Shown piece by piece: positions 8,178-17,411 of a DNA stretch of 44,890 nt (its first letter is position 1; each line of letters opens with the position of its first letter). Position numbers and translations under genes: made by a program. Location: assembly GCF_001591485.1 (NCBI RefSeq), contig NZ_BCUZ01000013.1:1-44890 (forward strand), read 5' to 3'. The notes under the pieces were generated by a model. It made no database searches and was not told the origin of the DNA. It worked only from the letters and a program-made list of their open reading frames with translations. Source of the DNA: Neobacillus fumarioli NBRC 102428. GTDB lineage: Bacteria > Bacillota > Bacilli > Bacillales > Cytobacillaceae.

Positions 8178-9646
8178 TATTTCACCCCCTCTAATTGCGG
8201 CTTTTGTTTATGGTAATCTGTTGCCTGCTCAAACGCATGAGCGACACGGTAAAGGAGCGCTTCATCAAAATGTTTGCCGATGATTTGCAGACCTAAAGGC
8301 AGCCCGCCATCAAAGCCGCACGGCACAGAAATAGCCGGAACACCTGCCAAGTTTACTGGAATGGTTAAAATATCATTCACGTACATGGTCATCGGGTCCT
8401 CGATGTTTTCGCCAATTTTAAAGGCAGGAGTTGGGGTTGTCGGCCCAATAATTACATCGTAATTGGCAAATACATTTTCAAAGTCTTGTTTAATCAATGT
8501 ACGTACTTTTTGTGCCTTTTTATAGTAAGCATCATAGTAACCGGAACTTAATGCAAACGTTCCAAGCATAATCCGCCGTTTTACTTCATCGCCGAAGCCT
8601 TCCGCTCTTGTCTTTTTATACATATCCAAGAGATTCTCAGCATCCGGTGTCCTGTAACCATATCGGACACCATCGAATCGAGCCAGGTTGGCGGATGCTT
8701 CTGAAGATGACAGTAAATAGTAAGTGGCAAGCGCATATTTAGAATGCGGCAATGACACTTCTTCCCACACGGCTCCGTGTTTTTCAAGAACCTTTAAGGC
8801 ATCCAGTACAGACTGGCGGACAGATTCCGCCACCCCTTCACCAAGATACTCTTTCGGAACGGCTATTTTTAATCCTTTTACATCACCTGTCATGGCTGCT
8901 GCAAAGTCCGGTACTTCCACATTTGCCGAGGTAGAATCCATCGGGTCAACGCCGGAGATCGCCTGCAGGAGATAAGCATTATCCTCTACCGTTCTCGTTA
9001 TAGGCCCGATTTGGTCCAGCGAAGAAGCAAATGCCACAAGACCGAAACGGGAAACACGGCCATATGTCGGCTTTAATCCGACAACGCCGCAGAAAGCCGC
9101 AGGCTGGCGGATGGAACCTCCAGTGTCTGAACCAAGTGAGAATAGCACTTCACCGGCCGCGACCGCTGCAGCAGAGCCACCTGAGGATCCGCCTGGTACC
9201 CTTTCTAAATTCCAAGGATTATAGGTCTTTTTGAAGCCTGAATTTTCATTGGAAGAACCCATGGCAAACTCGTCCATGTTTAATTTGCCAATCGTAACCG
9301 TTTCAGCCTGTTGCAACTTTTGCACAACGGTGGCATCGTATATCGGATCAAAATTTTCTAGAATTTTGCTGGCACAGGTTGTCCGAAGCCCTTTTGTGAC
9401 GATATTATCCTTAATTCCAATCGGCATGCCGAACAACAAGCCTTTGGCGGAATCTGATGCCAGCTTGTCATCCATAACTTTTGCCGTATTTCGTGCCTGT
9501 TCTTCATCTAATGTTAAGAAAGCCTGAACCTTGTCCTCTACTTGTGCAATTCGCTTAAAGGATTCTTCAACAAGGTCCGAAACTTTTAGTTCTTTTTTAT
9601 GTATCAGCTCATGTAAATCTGAAACTTTATGATCGAATAAACTCAC
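8177..9646 (-). CDS. gatA: Asp/Glu-tRNA(Asn/Gln) amidotransferase subunit A
   Basis: Amidase subunit that releases ammonia from glutamine and channels it to GatB. 489 aa. The amidase-signature catalytic triad is visible: Lys in [11 protein letters not shown], the cis-Ser in [15 protein letters not shown] and the nucleophile Ser in [16 protein letters not shown]. The start codon is GTG at 9646, preceded by GGAGGATAGAAAG, so the GGAGG fits well. It lies 15 bp after gatC and overlaps gatB by one base. Without this complex most Bacilli cannot make Gln-tRNA(Gln), as they lack a glutaminyl-tRNA synthetase (general knowledge). Confidence 0.97.
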   Translation of the reverse strand: MSLFDHKVSDLHELIHKKELKVSDLVEESFKRIAQVEDKVQAFLTLDEEQARNTAKVMDDKLASDSAKGLLFGMPIGIKDNIVTKGLRTTCASKILENFDPIYDATVVQKLQQAETVTIGKLNMDEFAMGSSNENSGFKKTYNPWNLERVPGGSSGGSAAAVAAGEVLFSLGSDTGGSIRQPAAFCGVVGLKPTYGRVSRFGLVAFASSLDQIGPITRTVEDNAYLLQAISGVDPMDSTSANVEVPDFAAAMTGDVKGLKIAVPKEYLGEGVAESVRQSVLDALKVLEKHGAVWEEVSLPHSKYALATYYLLSSSEASANLARFDGVRYGYRTPDAENLLDMYKKTRAEGFGDEVKRRIMLGTFALSSGYYDAYYKKAQKVRTLIKQDFENVFANYDVIIGPTTPTPAFKIGENIEDPMTMYVNDILTIPVNLAGVPAISVPCGFDGGLPLGLQIIGKHFDEALLYRVAHAFEQATDYHKQKPQLEGVK

Positions 9647-9661
9647 CTTTCTATCCTCCTC

Positions 9662-9955
9662 TTACTCCCCTAAAATTGCCGGTACTTTAAATTGCCCATC
9701 CTGAACGTTCGGTGCATTTTTCAACACCTCTTCACGCGGCAGTCCCGGTTTTGGCATATCCTCGCGCAAGACGTTTTTCATATCTAACACATGGTAGGTA
9801 GGTGCTACATTTTCCGTATCCAGTTCGTTTAACTGTTCGGCAAATGTAATAATGGCATCCAGCTGCTTGGTGAATTTTTCCGTTTCTTCTTCAGATATTG
9901 CCAAGCGCGCCAAATTAGCCACATGCTTAACCTGTTCCGTTGAAATTCGTGACAT
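9662..9955 (-). CDS. gatC: Asp/Glu-tRNA(Asn/Gln) amidotransferase subunit C
   Basis: Small scaffolding subunit that wraps GatA and GatB together. 97 aa; begins [18 protein letters not shown], typical of the family, followed by the helical [11 protein letters not shown] segment and the conserved [20 protein letters not shown] stretch (residues 62-81). ATG at 9955 has a GGAGG site. First gene of gatCAB, with a good promoter upstream. Confidence 0.96.
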   Translation of the reverse strand: MSRISTEQVKHVANLARLAISEEETEKFTKQLDAIITFAEQLNELDTENVAPTYHVLDMKNVLREDMPKPGLPREEVLKNAPNVQDGQFKVPAILGE

Positions 9956-9993
9956 AATAGGTGACCTCCGCTCATTGAATATTCATAATAATG

Positions 9994-10023
9994 ATAATAG
10001 CAAACTTTTTTACTTTACCGCAA
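9994..10023 (-). promoter_or_regulatory. sigma-A-like promoter of gatCAB
   Basis: On the minus strand, -35 TTGCGG (10023-10018) and -10 TATTAT (9999-9994) are separated by 18 bp, about 40 bp upstream of the gatC start. Confidence 0.55.
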
Positions 10024-10184
10024 TGATTACTCCTTCATTATGGACAAGAATAAACTATTTTAGAAAAAGGAGCTTATGATTCACAATTCTATCAATCTTT
10101 CGACTATAATTAAACGTATAAAAATTAGCATGTTTCTTTTCCCAATTCAACAAAATAAAAACCAAAACTTTAGGAGGAAGCAAA

Positions 10185-10637
10185 ATGGCAGAACACCATT
10201 TTCTATTAAAAGTACACTGGCCGGGATTGCGTAATGATGTGGGAGAAATTGAGGCAAAGAATTTAAAAACGAAAGTATCCATCCCCTCGGAAATGGATGG
10301 CCCGGGGATCGGTACAAATCCGGATGAAATGCTGCTGGGTGCAGCGGCAACCTGCTATATTATCACCCTTGCTGCGATGATGCAGCGAAGCGGCCTGGAA
10401 AAGGAAAACCTAACAATGGAATCAGAAGCGATTGTTGATGTAACAAATGGTATTTTAACTTTTAAAAAGATCATCCATCGACCTCATATCATTTTAAAAC
10501 AAAATGCATCCGAGAAAGAATTTACGCTGGCACAGAGACTTGCCAAAAAGGCTGAAACCTCTTGCATGATCAGCCGGGCTATTCAGGGTAATGTCGAAAT
10601 GGAACTTCAAATAAAAATAGAAACTGCGGCCGATTAG
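10185..10637 (+). CDS. OsmC family peroxiredoxin (SACOL1771 type)
   Basis: 150-aa OsmC/Ohr-fold protein, probably a thiol peroxidase that detoxifies organic hydroperoxides in the cytoplasm. The two family cysteines are present: Cys57 in GAAATCYIITL (peroxidatic) and Cys127 in AETSCMISRAIQG (resolving). The N-terminal HWPG..NDVGEIE strand pattern matches the SACOL1771 subgroup. ATG at 10185 follows AGGAGG. It stands alone on the plus strand between gatC and gatD, both on the minus strand. A TATAAT element at about 10104 could be its -10, with a poor -35. Peroxide-responsive control is plausible but no PerR or OhrR site was recognised. Confidence 0.88.
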   Translation: MAEHHFLLKVHWPGLRNDVGEIEAKNLKTKVSIPSEMDGPGIGTNPDEMLLGAAATCYIITLAAMMQRSGLEKENLTMESEAIVDVTNGILTFKKIIHRPHIILKQNASEKEFTLAQRLAKKAETSCMISRAIQGNVEMELQIKIETAAD

Positions 10638-10711
10638 CAAAGCGCAAGTCTGCTGTTGTATCTTTTTGTAGGGCTAGACAATTTTCGAAGTCAATTTATA
10701 CATGATGAATA

Positions 10712-10732
10712 GGAGCTTGCCATGCAAGCTCC
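10712..10732. terminator. hairpin between gatD and the OsmC gene
   Basis: Perfect 9-bp stem GGAGCTTGC/GCAAGCTCC with a 3-nt loop, 3 bp beyond the gatD stop and 75 bp after the OsmC gene. The T-tracts on both sides are weak, so it may end transcription from both sides or only stabilise 3' ends. Confidence 0.6.
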
Positions 10733-10735
10733 CTG

Positions 10736-11476
10736 TCATCTTTCATTTGCGTATTTTGTCGGCTTCGTATTTAAAAATCGCTCCCAGACCGTTTGATTGG
10801 CGATCTTCTCCATTTCATCAGGCAGCGGTTCAAGTTTCCTTCCTGTTTTGCGTTCGTAAGCTTGTCCAATCAGATAATCGGCAATTTGTGAATTTTTCGG
10901 GAGAATCGGCCCGTGTAGATACGTACCAATTAGGTTGTGATAATGTAGGCCCTCTTCACCGCTCTCTCCGTTATTGCCAAAACCATTTACCACTTTGCCA
11001 AGCGTCGGGAAATGATGGTAAGTCCTGCCGCCATGATTCTCAAAACCAACGATACGGCCAAATGTTTGAGATTCCACCAAAATATTCGTCATCAGCCTGC
11101 TATCTTCCGCTTTCGTGTAAAATGGCAGAATCCCCATGCCGGTTAATTTTTCCCCAGTTTTCGTTTCATAATAATCACCGAGAAACTGATAACCGCCACA
11201 GATGGTTAAGCCAGAAACTCCATCTTCTACCCATGCTTTGATTTCTTTCACAAGGGGGGCAAGCCGTTTGGTCGCAATGGCTTGTTCCCTATCGCTGCCA
11301 CCGCCAATCATAAAAATGTCGCAGCCTGAGTTTTTAGCATCATCAGGGTTCTTGATTTCGACGACCCGAACGTTGATTCCACGCCATTCGCACCGTTTCA
11401 TTAAGCAAATGATATTTCCTTTGTCCCCATATAGGTTTAATGTATCTGGACAAAAGTGGTACAGGATCAGCTCCAA
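10736..11476 (-). CDS. gatD: lipid II isoglutaminyl synthase, glutaminase subunit GatD
   Basis: Class-I glutamine amidotransferase that supplies ammonia to MurT for amidating the D-Glu of lipid II in peptidoglycan. 246 aa. The nucleophile is Cys93 in TICGGYQFLG and the catalytic His is 188 in GTYLHGPILPKN, each one residue off the S. aureus positions (Cys94, His189, from memory). FENHGGRTYHHF near residue 145 is also family-typical. The start is TTG at 11476, supported by a very strong AGGGAGGAGG site 6-7 nt upstream; the protein then begins MELILYHFCPDTLNLYGDKGN, aligning with S. aureus GatD. It is embedded for 134 nt in the end of the murT frame (see murT). Confidence 0.95.
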   Translation of the reverse strand: MELILYHFCPDTLNLYGDKGNIICLMKRCEWRGINVRVVEIKNPDDAKNSGCDIFMIGGGSDREQAIATKRLAPLVKEIKAWVEDGVSGLTICGGYQFLGDYYETKTGEKLTGMGILPFYTKAEDSRLMTNILVESQTFGRIVGFENHGGRTYHHFPTLGKVVNGFGNNGESGEEGLHYHNLIGTYLHGPILPKNSQIADYLIGQAYERKTGRKLEPLPDEMEKIANQTVWERFLNTKPTKYANER

Positions 11477-12812
11477 AGGTTTCCTCCTCCCTTAGATTTT
11501 GTTCTTCCGACAAAATGCCAACAAGCGGAGCAAGACAAGTATATGTAGCCATAATATAAGCGGGAGTGTTCTTTCCTTTTGCATGGGTAACAGCCTGTTT
11601 TAAACTTGGGATAATGTTGATTTTTTCTTCAGGAATTCCTGCATATTTCATTCGGAGAGCCACATCATGCGCCCGTTTGCCGCTGGCGATAAAACTCTCG
11701 ACTTCTAGCCGATTGGCCATCTCTAAATCAATATCCCAAATCCATGAAATATCCTCGCCATCTGCAAGATTGTCATTAAGGCAAAAAATCAGCTGTTTTT
11801 TCTGTTTTGACTGGAAAAACTCAGACAACGTGACATTCGCTCCAGCAGGATTCTTCACAAGATTTAACCGCCACATTTCGCCATTAATCATAAACTCCTG
11901 CATTCTTCCGTCTGCCCTTTGACTCTTAACAAGACATTTCCGAATTTCACTCGACGTCATTTCCAGTTCCTTACATAAACTAATGGCAAATAAGACATTA
12001 TAAGCATTGTACATGCCTTTTAATGGAGTTACATATTCCTCTCCATCAACAACAAGTCGAATTCCATTTGGACTTTGGATAACTTTTTCGGCGCTTACAT
12101 CGGTCCTGGGTCTTCCAAACCCGCAAGTACATTGGTAGTGTCCTAACTGGGCAAAATGAATATTACTGTAAGTCAGTTCACTTTGACAGTGAGGGCAATA
12201 TTTGGACTCACTTACGGAATAATTCGGAAACTGGCAGGCATTTGACGCCAAACCTACATATACATTTTCTTTGTTAAGATCTGAAAACCGATGGACAAAC
12301 GGATCATCTGCATTCAAAATTAGTTTCACGTCAATCGTTTTTAAAGAATCTTTCATTTTTTCTATTAGCAGATCTACTTCACCATACCGATCCAGCTGGT
12401 CACGGAAAAAATTCATCACTACGAGATAATCCGGCGGGCAATCAGAAACTGCTTTAGGAAGACTTGCTTCATCCACTTCCATTACAGCCACATCATTCTT
12501 AGCCCATCCTAAAAGAGGAGCATTATGAACCATGGCAGCGGCAATACCTGTAACCATATTCGCTCCCTCCCGATTCGTGATGATTCTTTTTCCTGAACAC
12601 TCGAGGAGGTGTGCAATCAAGTTTGTGGTAGTGGTTTTACCATTGGTTCCCGTAATATAAACGACAGTGTTTGTATGTTTTCTTAGATGATGCAAAAAAC
12701 TGCCGTCTACTTTTCTCGCTACCACTCCAGGAATGGTGCTGCCGCTATTTCCCATTACTTTGCTCAATGTCCCAGCCGTTTTTCCCGCCCATATCGCTAT
12801 TTGTGCTTTCAT
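11343..12812 (-). CDS. murT: lipid II isoglutaminyl synthase, ligase subunit MurT (extended or frameshifted C-terminus)
   Basis: Mur-ligase-like ATPase that, with GatD, amidates D-glutamate in lipid II. 489 aa as read. Seen: ATP loop ITGTNGKTTTT (about residues 54-64), a Cys4 zinc ribbon (Cys206, 209, 228, 230; CPHC...CTC) peculiar to MurT, and the C-terminal catalytic region FCLNDNLADGEDISWIWD. ATG at 12812 follows GGAGGG; the frame is open 22 codons further upstream but those residues are unlike the family. Family members are about 437 aa; here the last 44 residues overlap gatD out of frame. One A fewer in the run at 11497-11500 would end the protein at TAA 11494-11492, giving 439 aa just before the gatD ribosome-binding site. 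Either a real indel or a sequence error. Confidence 0.93.
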   Translation of the reverse strand: MKAQIAIWAGKTAGTLSKVMGNSGSTIPGVVARKVDGSFLHHLRKHTNTVVYITGTNGKTTTTNLIAHLLECSGKRIITNREGANMVTGIAAAMVHNAPLLGWAKNDVAVMEVDEASLPKAVSDCPPDYLVVMNFFRDQLDRYGEVDLLIEKMKDSLKTIDVKLILNADDPFVHRFSDLNKENVYVGLASNACQFPNYSVSESKYCPHCQSELTYSNIHFAQLGHYQCTCGFGRPRTDVSAEKVIQSPNGIRLVVDGEEYVTPLKGMYNAYNVLFAISLCKELEMTSSEIRKCLVKSQRADGRMQEFMINGEMWRLNLVKNPAGANVTLSEFFQSKQKKQLIFCLNDNLADGEDISWIWDIDLEMANRLEVESFIASGKRAHDVALRMKYAGIPEEKINIIPSLKQAVTHAKGKNTPAYIMATYTCLAPLVGILSEEQNLREEETFGADPVPLLSRYIKPIWGQRKYHLLNETVRMAWNQRSGRRNQEP

Positions 12813-12866
12813 GTTTATCCCTCCAACGGAAGTGCCAAAATATCTAGATAATTTGGGAACATAAAC

Positions 12867-12887
12867 CAAAGCGGCCACTTCGCTTTG
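12867..12887. other. hairpin in the murT leader
   Basis: Perfect 7-bp stem CAAAGCG/CGCTTTG with a 7-nt loop, 55-75 bp before the murT start, in the 286-bp gap between yueI and murT. It could be a leader structure. No clear promoter or yueI terminator was found elsewhere in the gap. Confidence 0.3.
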
Positions 12888-13098
12888 CTTTAGTATTTTA
12901 TGTACCCATAAGCTTTCTATGACCGTTGGAATTATTATTACTCATTTGGTCAATATTAGATTGTTTAGGTAAATTTGGTTATTCCTCAGTCGAAAGATTT
13001 TAGGTCATTACCATATACATTCGACAAATACAAATAAATTCCTTGTTATATCTAGTTTTTTTTCGCTATTTTTATTACCTCTATTTACAAATTTAGCC

Positions 13099-13539
13099 TT
13101 ATTTCTTCCCACGTTTAAAAATCTTCTGTAAAATACTGCTACTCTTCTTTCCTTGTGGATAAGGGACATTTTTTTTGGAGAGAAAAATTTCTTCTTTGTC
13201 AATTGCGTAGTCCATTGCCAGAACGAGTCCAATATCGGTATCCTGTACATTGTTTGTAACAATTGTGTGGTCAATTTTTAATGTAGATGCCATTTTAATG
13301 TACTTGGAAATTTCCGTGTAATTTAAAGTGCCATTTAAAAGCAAACGGGCTTTAGGGTAATCCTTTATATATTTCTCAACCTGTGGATAAATCTTTGCTT
13401 CTGCTACTTGCTTTTTGGTTAATGCGACGATAATCCTCTCCCGTAATGTACCTAAATATTTCTTTCGCTCCTCTGGTTTTGTTTCCAGCGGGCCATGCAT
13501 CCCTTGTTTTAAAACCTCTTCAACGCCAGGCTTTTTCAA
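13099..13539 (-). CDS. yueI: YueI family protein (DUF1694), function unknown
   Basis: 146-aa cytoplasmic protein of the YueI family. Recognisable segments are the N-terminal HGPLETKPEERKKYLGTLRE (with ERII/ALT after it), the central KARLLLNG strand, and a basic tail ending IFKRGKK. I placed the start at TTG 13539, because a GGAG lies 8 nt before it and the family usually begins just ahead of the LKQGMHG region. ATG at 13554 adds five residues but has no ribosome-binding site. In B. subtilis the gene is adjacent to pncA and pncB (yueJ, yueK); here those genes are 9 kb away. No biochemical function is known to me. Confidence 0.85.
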   Translation of the reverse strand: MKKPGVEEVLKQGMHGPLETKPEERKKYLGTLRERIIVALTKKQVAEAKIYPQVEKYIKDYPKARLLLNGTLNYTEISKYIKMASTLKIDHTIVTNNVQDTDIGLVLAMDYAIDKEEIFLSKKNVPYPQGKKSSSILQKIFKRGKK

Positions 13540-13673
13540 AAGAATCAACTCCATATCAAAAGCTATTACTATGTATGAGAATAGGGATCGAAAGGTTCCT
13601 TTTTGAAAAATGGTCATTTGAGCTTTTTCCCTTTGAGCAAGTAAACGGCTTCTACGTGCTGGGCACAGTTCTC

Positions 13674-13708
13674 AAAAAAATCCTTCCCTCGCGATGGAGA
13701 GAAGGATT
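13674..13708 (-). terminator. terminator of the aceBA operon
   Basis: Minus-strand stem AATCCTTC-CTC/GAG-GAAGGATT with one mismatch, followed by at least seven Ts; 13 bp after the aceA stop. Confidence 0.88.
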
Positions 13709-13720
13709 TTGTTTTTCACA

Positions 13721-14998
13721 TTATTTCTGGAATTGAGCTTCTTCAGTTGAGCCTTTCAATGCAGTAGTTGAAGAAGTTCCACCGGAGATGACCATGGATA
13801 CTTGGTCAAAGTAACCTGTACCAACTTCGCGCTGGTGACGGGTTGCTGTATAGCCATATTGCTCACTGGCGAATTCAGCTTGCTGCAATTCGGAATAGGC
13901 AGCCATACCGCGCTCTTTGTAACCACGAGCGAGTTCGAACATGCTGTGGTTTAATGCGTGGAAGCCGGCAAGTGTGACAAATTGGAACTTGTAGCCCATT
14001 TTGCCAAGTTCTTGTTGGAAATTCGCGATTGTTTCTTCGTCAAGTTTCTTCTTCCAGTTGAAAGATGGTGAACAGTTGTAGGCAAGTAGTTTGCCAGGAA
14101 ATTTCTCATGGATTGCTTCAGCAAAGCGGCGTGCTTCCTCAATATTTGGTTCGGAAGTTTCGCACCAGATTAAATCGGCATATGGAGCATAAGCAAGGCC
14201 GCGGCTGATTGCCTGATCAATGCCTGCTCTTGTGCGGAAGAAACCTTCCGGTGTGCGATCGCCGGTGATGAATGGTGCGTCATTAAGGTCAATATCGCTC
14301 GTGATCAAGTCAGCTGCATTTGCATCTGTGCGAGCTATTAACACCGTCGGAACACCCATTACGTCGGCGGCTAGGCGGGCAGCAATTAAGTTACGTACCG
14401 CTGTTTGCGTTGGAAGCAGCACTTTGCCGCCTAAGTGGCCGCATTTTTTCTCGGAAGACAGCTGATCCTCAAAATGAACCCCGGCAGCACCAGCTTCAAT
14501 CATCGCTTTCATTAATTCAAAGCAGTTTAACTGACCGCCAAAGCCCGCTTCAGCATCAGCCACAATTGGGGCAAACCAGTCAATCGAGTTATCACCTTCT
14601 GCATGGTGGATTTGGTCAGCACGCTCAAGTGCCTGATTAATTCGTTTCACAACATTTGGCACACTATTGGCCGGATATAAACTTTGATCGGGGTACATTT
14701 GTCCAGCAAGATTGGCATCAGCTGCCACCTGCCAGCCGCTTAAATAGATTGCTTTCAACCCTGCTTTCACCTGTTGAACAGCCTGGTTTCCAGTCAATGC
14801 ACCAAGAGCATTAATGTAGTCTTCTTCATTTAATAGTTTCCAAAGCTTTTCAGCGCCCCGTCGTGCCAATGTATGTTCAATATCAATGGAACCGCGTAAT
14901 TTGATAACATCCTCTGCTGTATATGGTCTTGTAATTCCCTTCCAACGTGAATCCATTTCCCAGCTTTCTTGTAATTTAGCGACTCTTACATCTGTCAT
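13721..14998 (-). CDS. aceA: isocitrate lyase
   Basis: Splits isocitrate into glyoxylate and succinate, the first glyoxylate-shunt step that lets cells grow on acetate or fatty acids. 425 aa, normal length. The catalytic loop is [10 protein letters not shown] with Cys186; upstream are the [10 protein letters not shown] and metal-binding [12 protein letters not shown] segments, and [10 protein letters not shown] follows. Near residue 310, [13 protein letters not shown] is the second signature. ATG at 14998 follows a GGAGG-like site. aceB ends 36 bp upstream on the same strand, so the two form an aceB-aceA operon, with its promoter upstream of aceB. Confidence 0.97.
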   Translation of the reverse strand: MTDVRVAKLQESWEMDSRWKGITRPYTAEDVIKLRGSIDIEHTLARRGAEKLWKLLNEEDYINALGALTGNQAVQQVKAGLKAIYLSGWQVAADANLAGQMYPDQSLYPANSVPNVVKRINQALERADQIHHAEGDNSIDWFAPIVADAEAGFGGQLNCFELMKAMIEAGAAGVHFEDQLSSEKKCGHLGGKVLLPTQTAVRNLIAARLAADVMGVPTVLIARTDANAADLITSDIDLNDAPFITGDRTPEGFFRTRAGIDQAISRGLAYAPYADLIWCETSEPNIEEARRFAEAIHEKFPGKLLAYNCSPSFNWKKKLDEETIANFQQELGKMGYKFQFVTLAGFHALNHSMFELARGYKERGMAAYSELQQAEFASEQYGYTATRHQREVGTGYFDQVSMVISGGTSSTTALKGSTEEAQFQK

Positions 14999-15034
14999 AT
15001 TTAATTCCTCCTATTTATCTATTAAAATATTTTT

Positions 15035-16627
15035 TTATAAAAGCTCATATCCAGGTAAAGTTAAGAAATCAACAAATTCGTCATTTTGAATCAATCGGTC
15101 AAACAGTTCTGCCGCTTCAGTGAAGCGCCCCTCAGCAAAGCTCTTCTCGCCCACTTCCTGTTTGATCTTTTCTAATTCTTCTTCCTTCAATTGCTGATAC
15201 ATTTCAACCGTTACCTTCCGACCATCATTCAAAACCCCTTTGGGATGACGGATCCACTGCCAAAGCTGAGCCCGAGAAATTTCCGCTGTTGCGGCATCCT
15301 CCATTAAGTTGTGAATAGGGGCAGCACCTCTTCCTGATAACCAGGAAGCCACATATTGGATTCCTACATTGATATTGGTGCGGACACCTTCTTCCGTTAT
15401 GGTTCCTTTAGGCACTTCCAGCAAATCTTGCGCTGTAACGGTAATTTTCTGTTGTTTTCCAGAATGAATTTGGTTTGGCATCGGCATCTCGCGGTTAAAA
15501 GCTTCCATTGCAACCGGTACGAGCCCCGGATGAGCAACCCATGTTCCATCATGACCGTCGCGGGCTTCCCGTTCTTTATCAGCGCGTACTTTCGCAAAAG
15601 CCTCTTCATTCGCCTGCGGATTATTTTTAACCGGGATTTGCGCAGCCATGCCACCCATTGCCGGTGCCTTGCGGCGATGACATGTTTGAATCGTGAGCAG
15701 TGAGTATGATCGCATGAACGGTACCGTCATTGTCACTTGTGAACGATCTGGTAAAATGACATCCTTTTGGTTACGGAGTTTTTTCAGGTAGCTGAAAATG
15801 TAATCCCATCTTCCACAATTTAGCCCTGCCGAATGCTCTTTTAACTCATACAGAATTTCATCCATCTCAAATGCCGCCAAGATCGTCTCAATTAATACGG
15901 TTGCTTTAATCGTTCCTTGCGGGATGCCCAGTCTTTCTTGGGCAAAAACGAAAATATCGTTCCAAAGCCGAGCTTCCAAGTGGCTTTCAATCTTTGGCAA
16001 ATAGAAATATGGACCGGTTCCACTTGCCAAAAGATTTTGTACGTTATGGAAAAAATACAATCCAAAATCGATGAAACTACCGGACATCGGCTTTCCATCA
16101 AGCAGCATATGTTTTTCTTCTAGGTGCAATCCCCGCGGCCTTACGATCAGCACGGCTGTTTTGTCGTTTAATTTATATTTCTTCCCATCCGGGTTTTCAA
16201 AGCTGATCGTCCGATTTACTGCATCTCTTAGGTTGATTTGTCCTTCGACGATATTCTCCCAAGTCGGTGAAGTAGCATCTTCAAAATCCGCCATAAACAA
16301 TTTGGCTCCTGAGTTTAACGCGTTAATGACCATCTTTCTGTCGGTCGGCCCAGTTATTTCCACCCTCCTGTCCTGAAGATCTTCCGGCAGCGGCGCAATT
16401 GTCCAATCACCATTACGGATATGTTTCGTTTCGGGAAGAAAGTCTGGCAGTTTTCCATTATCAATTTCTTCCTGACGTTTCTTTCTCAACTGTAACAGTT
16501 CCACTCTTCTTGGGCCGAAGTTTCGCTCCAATTCCTCAACAAATTGCAAGCCTTCCGGTGTTAAAATCTCGTCATATTGGGCTTTCAAGTTTCCTACAAC
16601 TTCAATGCCTCTTGTTTGCGTCGACAT
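15035..16627 (-). CDS. aceB: malate synthase A
   Basis: Condenses glyoxylate with acetyl-CoA to malate, completing the glyoxylate bypass with AceA. 530 aa, the isoform-A length. Seen: [12 protein letters not shown] near residue 115, the VIVRPRGLH strand with the catalytic Arg, [28 protein letters not shown] and [12 protein letters not shown] (about 275), and the later [13 protein letters not shown] motif. ATG at 16627 has the near-perfect site AGAGGTGATC. Many Bacillus genomes lack the pathway, so its presence hints at growth on two-carbon or fatty-acid substrates. Its upstream region has a palindrome and a CodY-like box. Confidence 0.97.
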   Translation of the reverse strand: MSTQTRGIEVVGNLKAQYDEILTPEGLQFVEELERNFGPRRVELLQLRKKRQEEIDNGKLPDFLPETKHIRNGDWTIAPLPEDLQDRRVEITGPTDRKMVINALNSGAKLFMADFEDATSPTWENIVEGQINLRDAVNRTISFENPDGKKYKLNDKTAVLIVRPRGLHLEEKHMLLDGKPMSGSFIDFGLYFFHNVQNLLASGTGPYFYLPKIESHLEARLWNDIFVFAQERLGIPQGTIKATVLIETILAAFEMDEILYELKEHSAGLNCGRWDYIFSYLKKLRNQKDVILPDRSQVTMTVPFMRSYSLLTIQTCHRRKAPAMGGMAAQIPVKNNPQANEEAFAKVRADKEREARDGHDGTWVAHPGLVPVAMEAFNREMPMPNQIHSGKQQKITVTAQDLLEVPKGTITEEGVRTNINVGIQYVASWLSGRGAAPIHNLMEDAATAEISRAQLWQWIRHPKGVLNDGRKVTVEMYQQLKEEELEKIKQEVGEKSFAEGRFTEAAELFDRLIQNDEFVDFLTLPGYELL

Positions 16628-16671
16628 AAACTAGATCACCTCTTTGTTATAATACAGTAAGTTACCTCGAT

Positions 16672-16689
16672 TTGTATTATATAACACAA
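16672..16689. promoter_or_regulatory. palindrome covering the aceB -10 element
   Basis: TTGTATTATATAACACAA equals its reverse complement at 16 of 18 positions and is centred on the -10 box. A bound dimer here would block RNA polymerase, so it looks like a repressor operator. The regulator is not identifiable. Confidence 0.5.
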
Positions 16690-16704
16690 TATTCAAAAAT
16701 GGAA
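16676..16704 (-). promoter_or_regulatory. sigma-A-like promoter of aceBA
   Basis: On the minus strand, a perfect -10 TATAAT (16681-16676) is 17 bp from a weak -35 TTCCAT (16704-16699). A weak -35 fits a regulated promoter. Confidence 0.6.
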
Positions 16705-16706
16705 CT

Positions 16707-16721
16707 ACTTTTCTGAAATTT
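16707..16721. promoter_or_regulatory. CodY-like box upstream of aceBA
   Basis: ACTTTTCTGAAATTT matches the CodY consensus AATTTTCWGAAAATT at 13 of 15 positions and lies 2 bp upstream of the -35 box. AT-rich DNA gives chance matches, so this is moderate evidence only. Confidence 0.4.
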
Positions 16722-16753
16722 TTAAAAAAATCGGTAAATTTATCCCCGATAGT

Positions 16754-16795
16754 AAAAAAATAAAAAGCGAGGGCCATTATCTTGGCTCTCGCTTT
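16754..16795 (-). terminator. terminator of the sirohaem operon
   Basis: Minus-strand stem AAAGCGAG-x-GCCA/TGGC-x-CTCGCTTT followed by TTATTTTTTT; the 5' arm overlaps the stop codon of the precorrin-2 dehydrogenase gene. Confidence 0.9.
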
Positions 16796-17411
16796 AGCTC
16801 CATTCCTTATATAATTGCTGAAAGTCTTCTTCCCGATTGCCGCTTGTTAAAAATGCTTCGCTGACAATCGCAGTTAACAGCTTTTTTTTCAAAACAGGAT
16901 TTTCTACATTTTTCCGAATCCATTGCCGTTTGACAAATAGAAATTCTAAATAATCGTCATATGATTGATCAAATTGCTGCTCAAGATCCATGCGAATTTT
17001 TCGTGCTAGAATGGGACTAGCTCCTCCTGTTGAAACAGCTATTGTTAACCTGCCTCGTTTTAGTTGCGAAGGCAGGTGGAAATCGGAAGCATCCGGACAA
17101 TCGGCAATCGTCACCAACTGGTGCGGTTTTGCCGAATCTTTCACAAACCGATTTACTTGTGGATCATTCGTTGCTGCAAAAATCAGCTGTGACTCTTTTA
17201 CATCATCCGCCGTAAATGGCCTTGGACACCATATTATTTTCTTTTCGTTGGCAAGTCTTTGAAGTTTCCCAGTGACAGTTGGACTGATCACCGTAATCCG
17301 GGCCCCTGTTTCAAGCAAACCGGTTACTTTTCTCTCAGCAACCTTGCCCCCGCCAACCACTACCACCTTTTTCCCTATAAGCCGGAGCATAATGGGGTAA
17401 TAAGAATTCAT
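16794..17411 (-). CDS. precorrin-2 dehydrogenase (SirC/YlnF type)
   Basis: NAD-dependent oxidation of precorrin-2 to sirohydrochlorin, on the way to sirohaem, the cofactor of sulfite and nitrite reductases. 205 aa. Rossmann motif VVVVGGGKVAERK at about residues 16-28; IFAATNDPQVN (about 78-88) and STGGASPILARKIR (about 127) are the other family motifs. Its short C-terminal helical region matches the single-domain YlnF form, not the full CysG. No separate ferrochelatase (SirB/CbiX) is encoded nearby, so either this protein also inserts iron or the chelatase is elsewhere. Its ATG overlaps the upstream gene's stop by 4 bp. Confidence 0.9.
   Translation of the reverse strand: MNSYYPIMLRLIGKKVVVVGGGKVAERKVTGLLETGARITVISPTVTGKLQRLANEKKIIWCPRPFTADDVKESQLIFAATNDPQVNRFVKDSAKPHQLVTIADCPDASDFHLPSQLKRGRLTIAVSTGGASPILARKIRMDLEQQFDQSYDDYLEFLFVKRQWIRKNVENPVLKKKLLTAIVSEAFLTSGNREEDFQQLYKEWS

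Noticed and set aside
8274-9527. Several plus-strand frames opposite gatA and gatB
   Set aside because: Antisense shadows of strongly conserved genes, with no start signals or family features.
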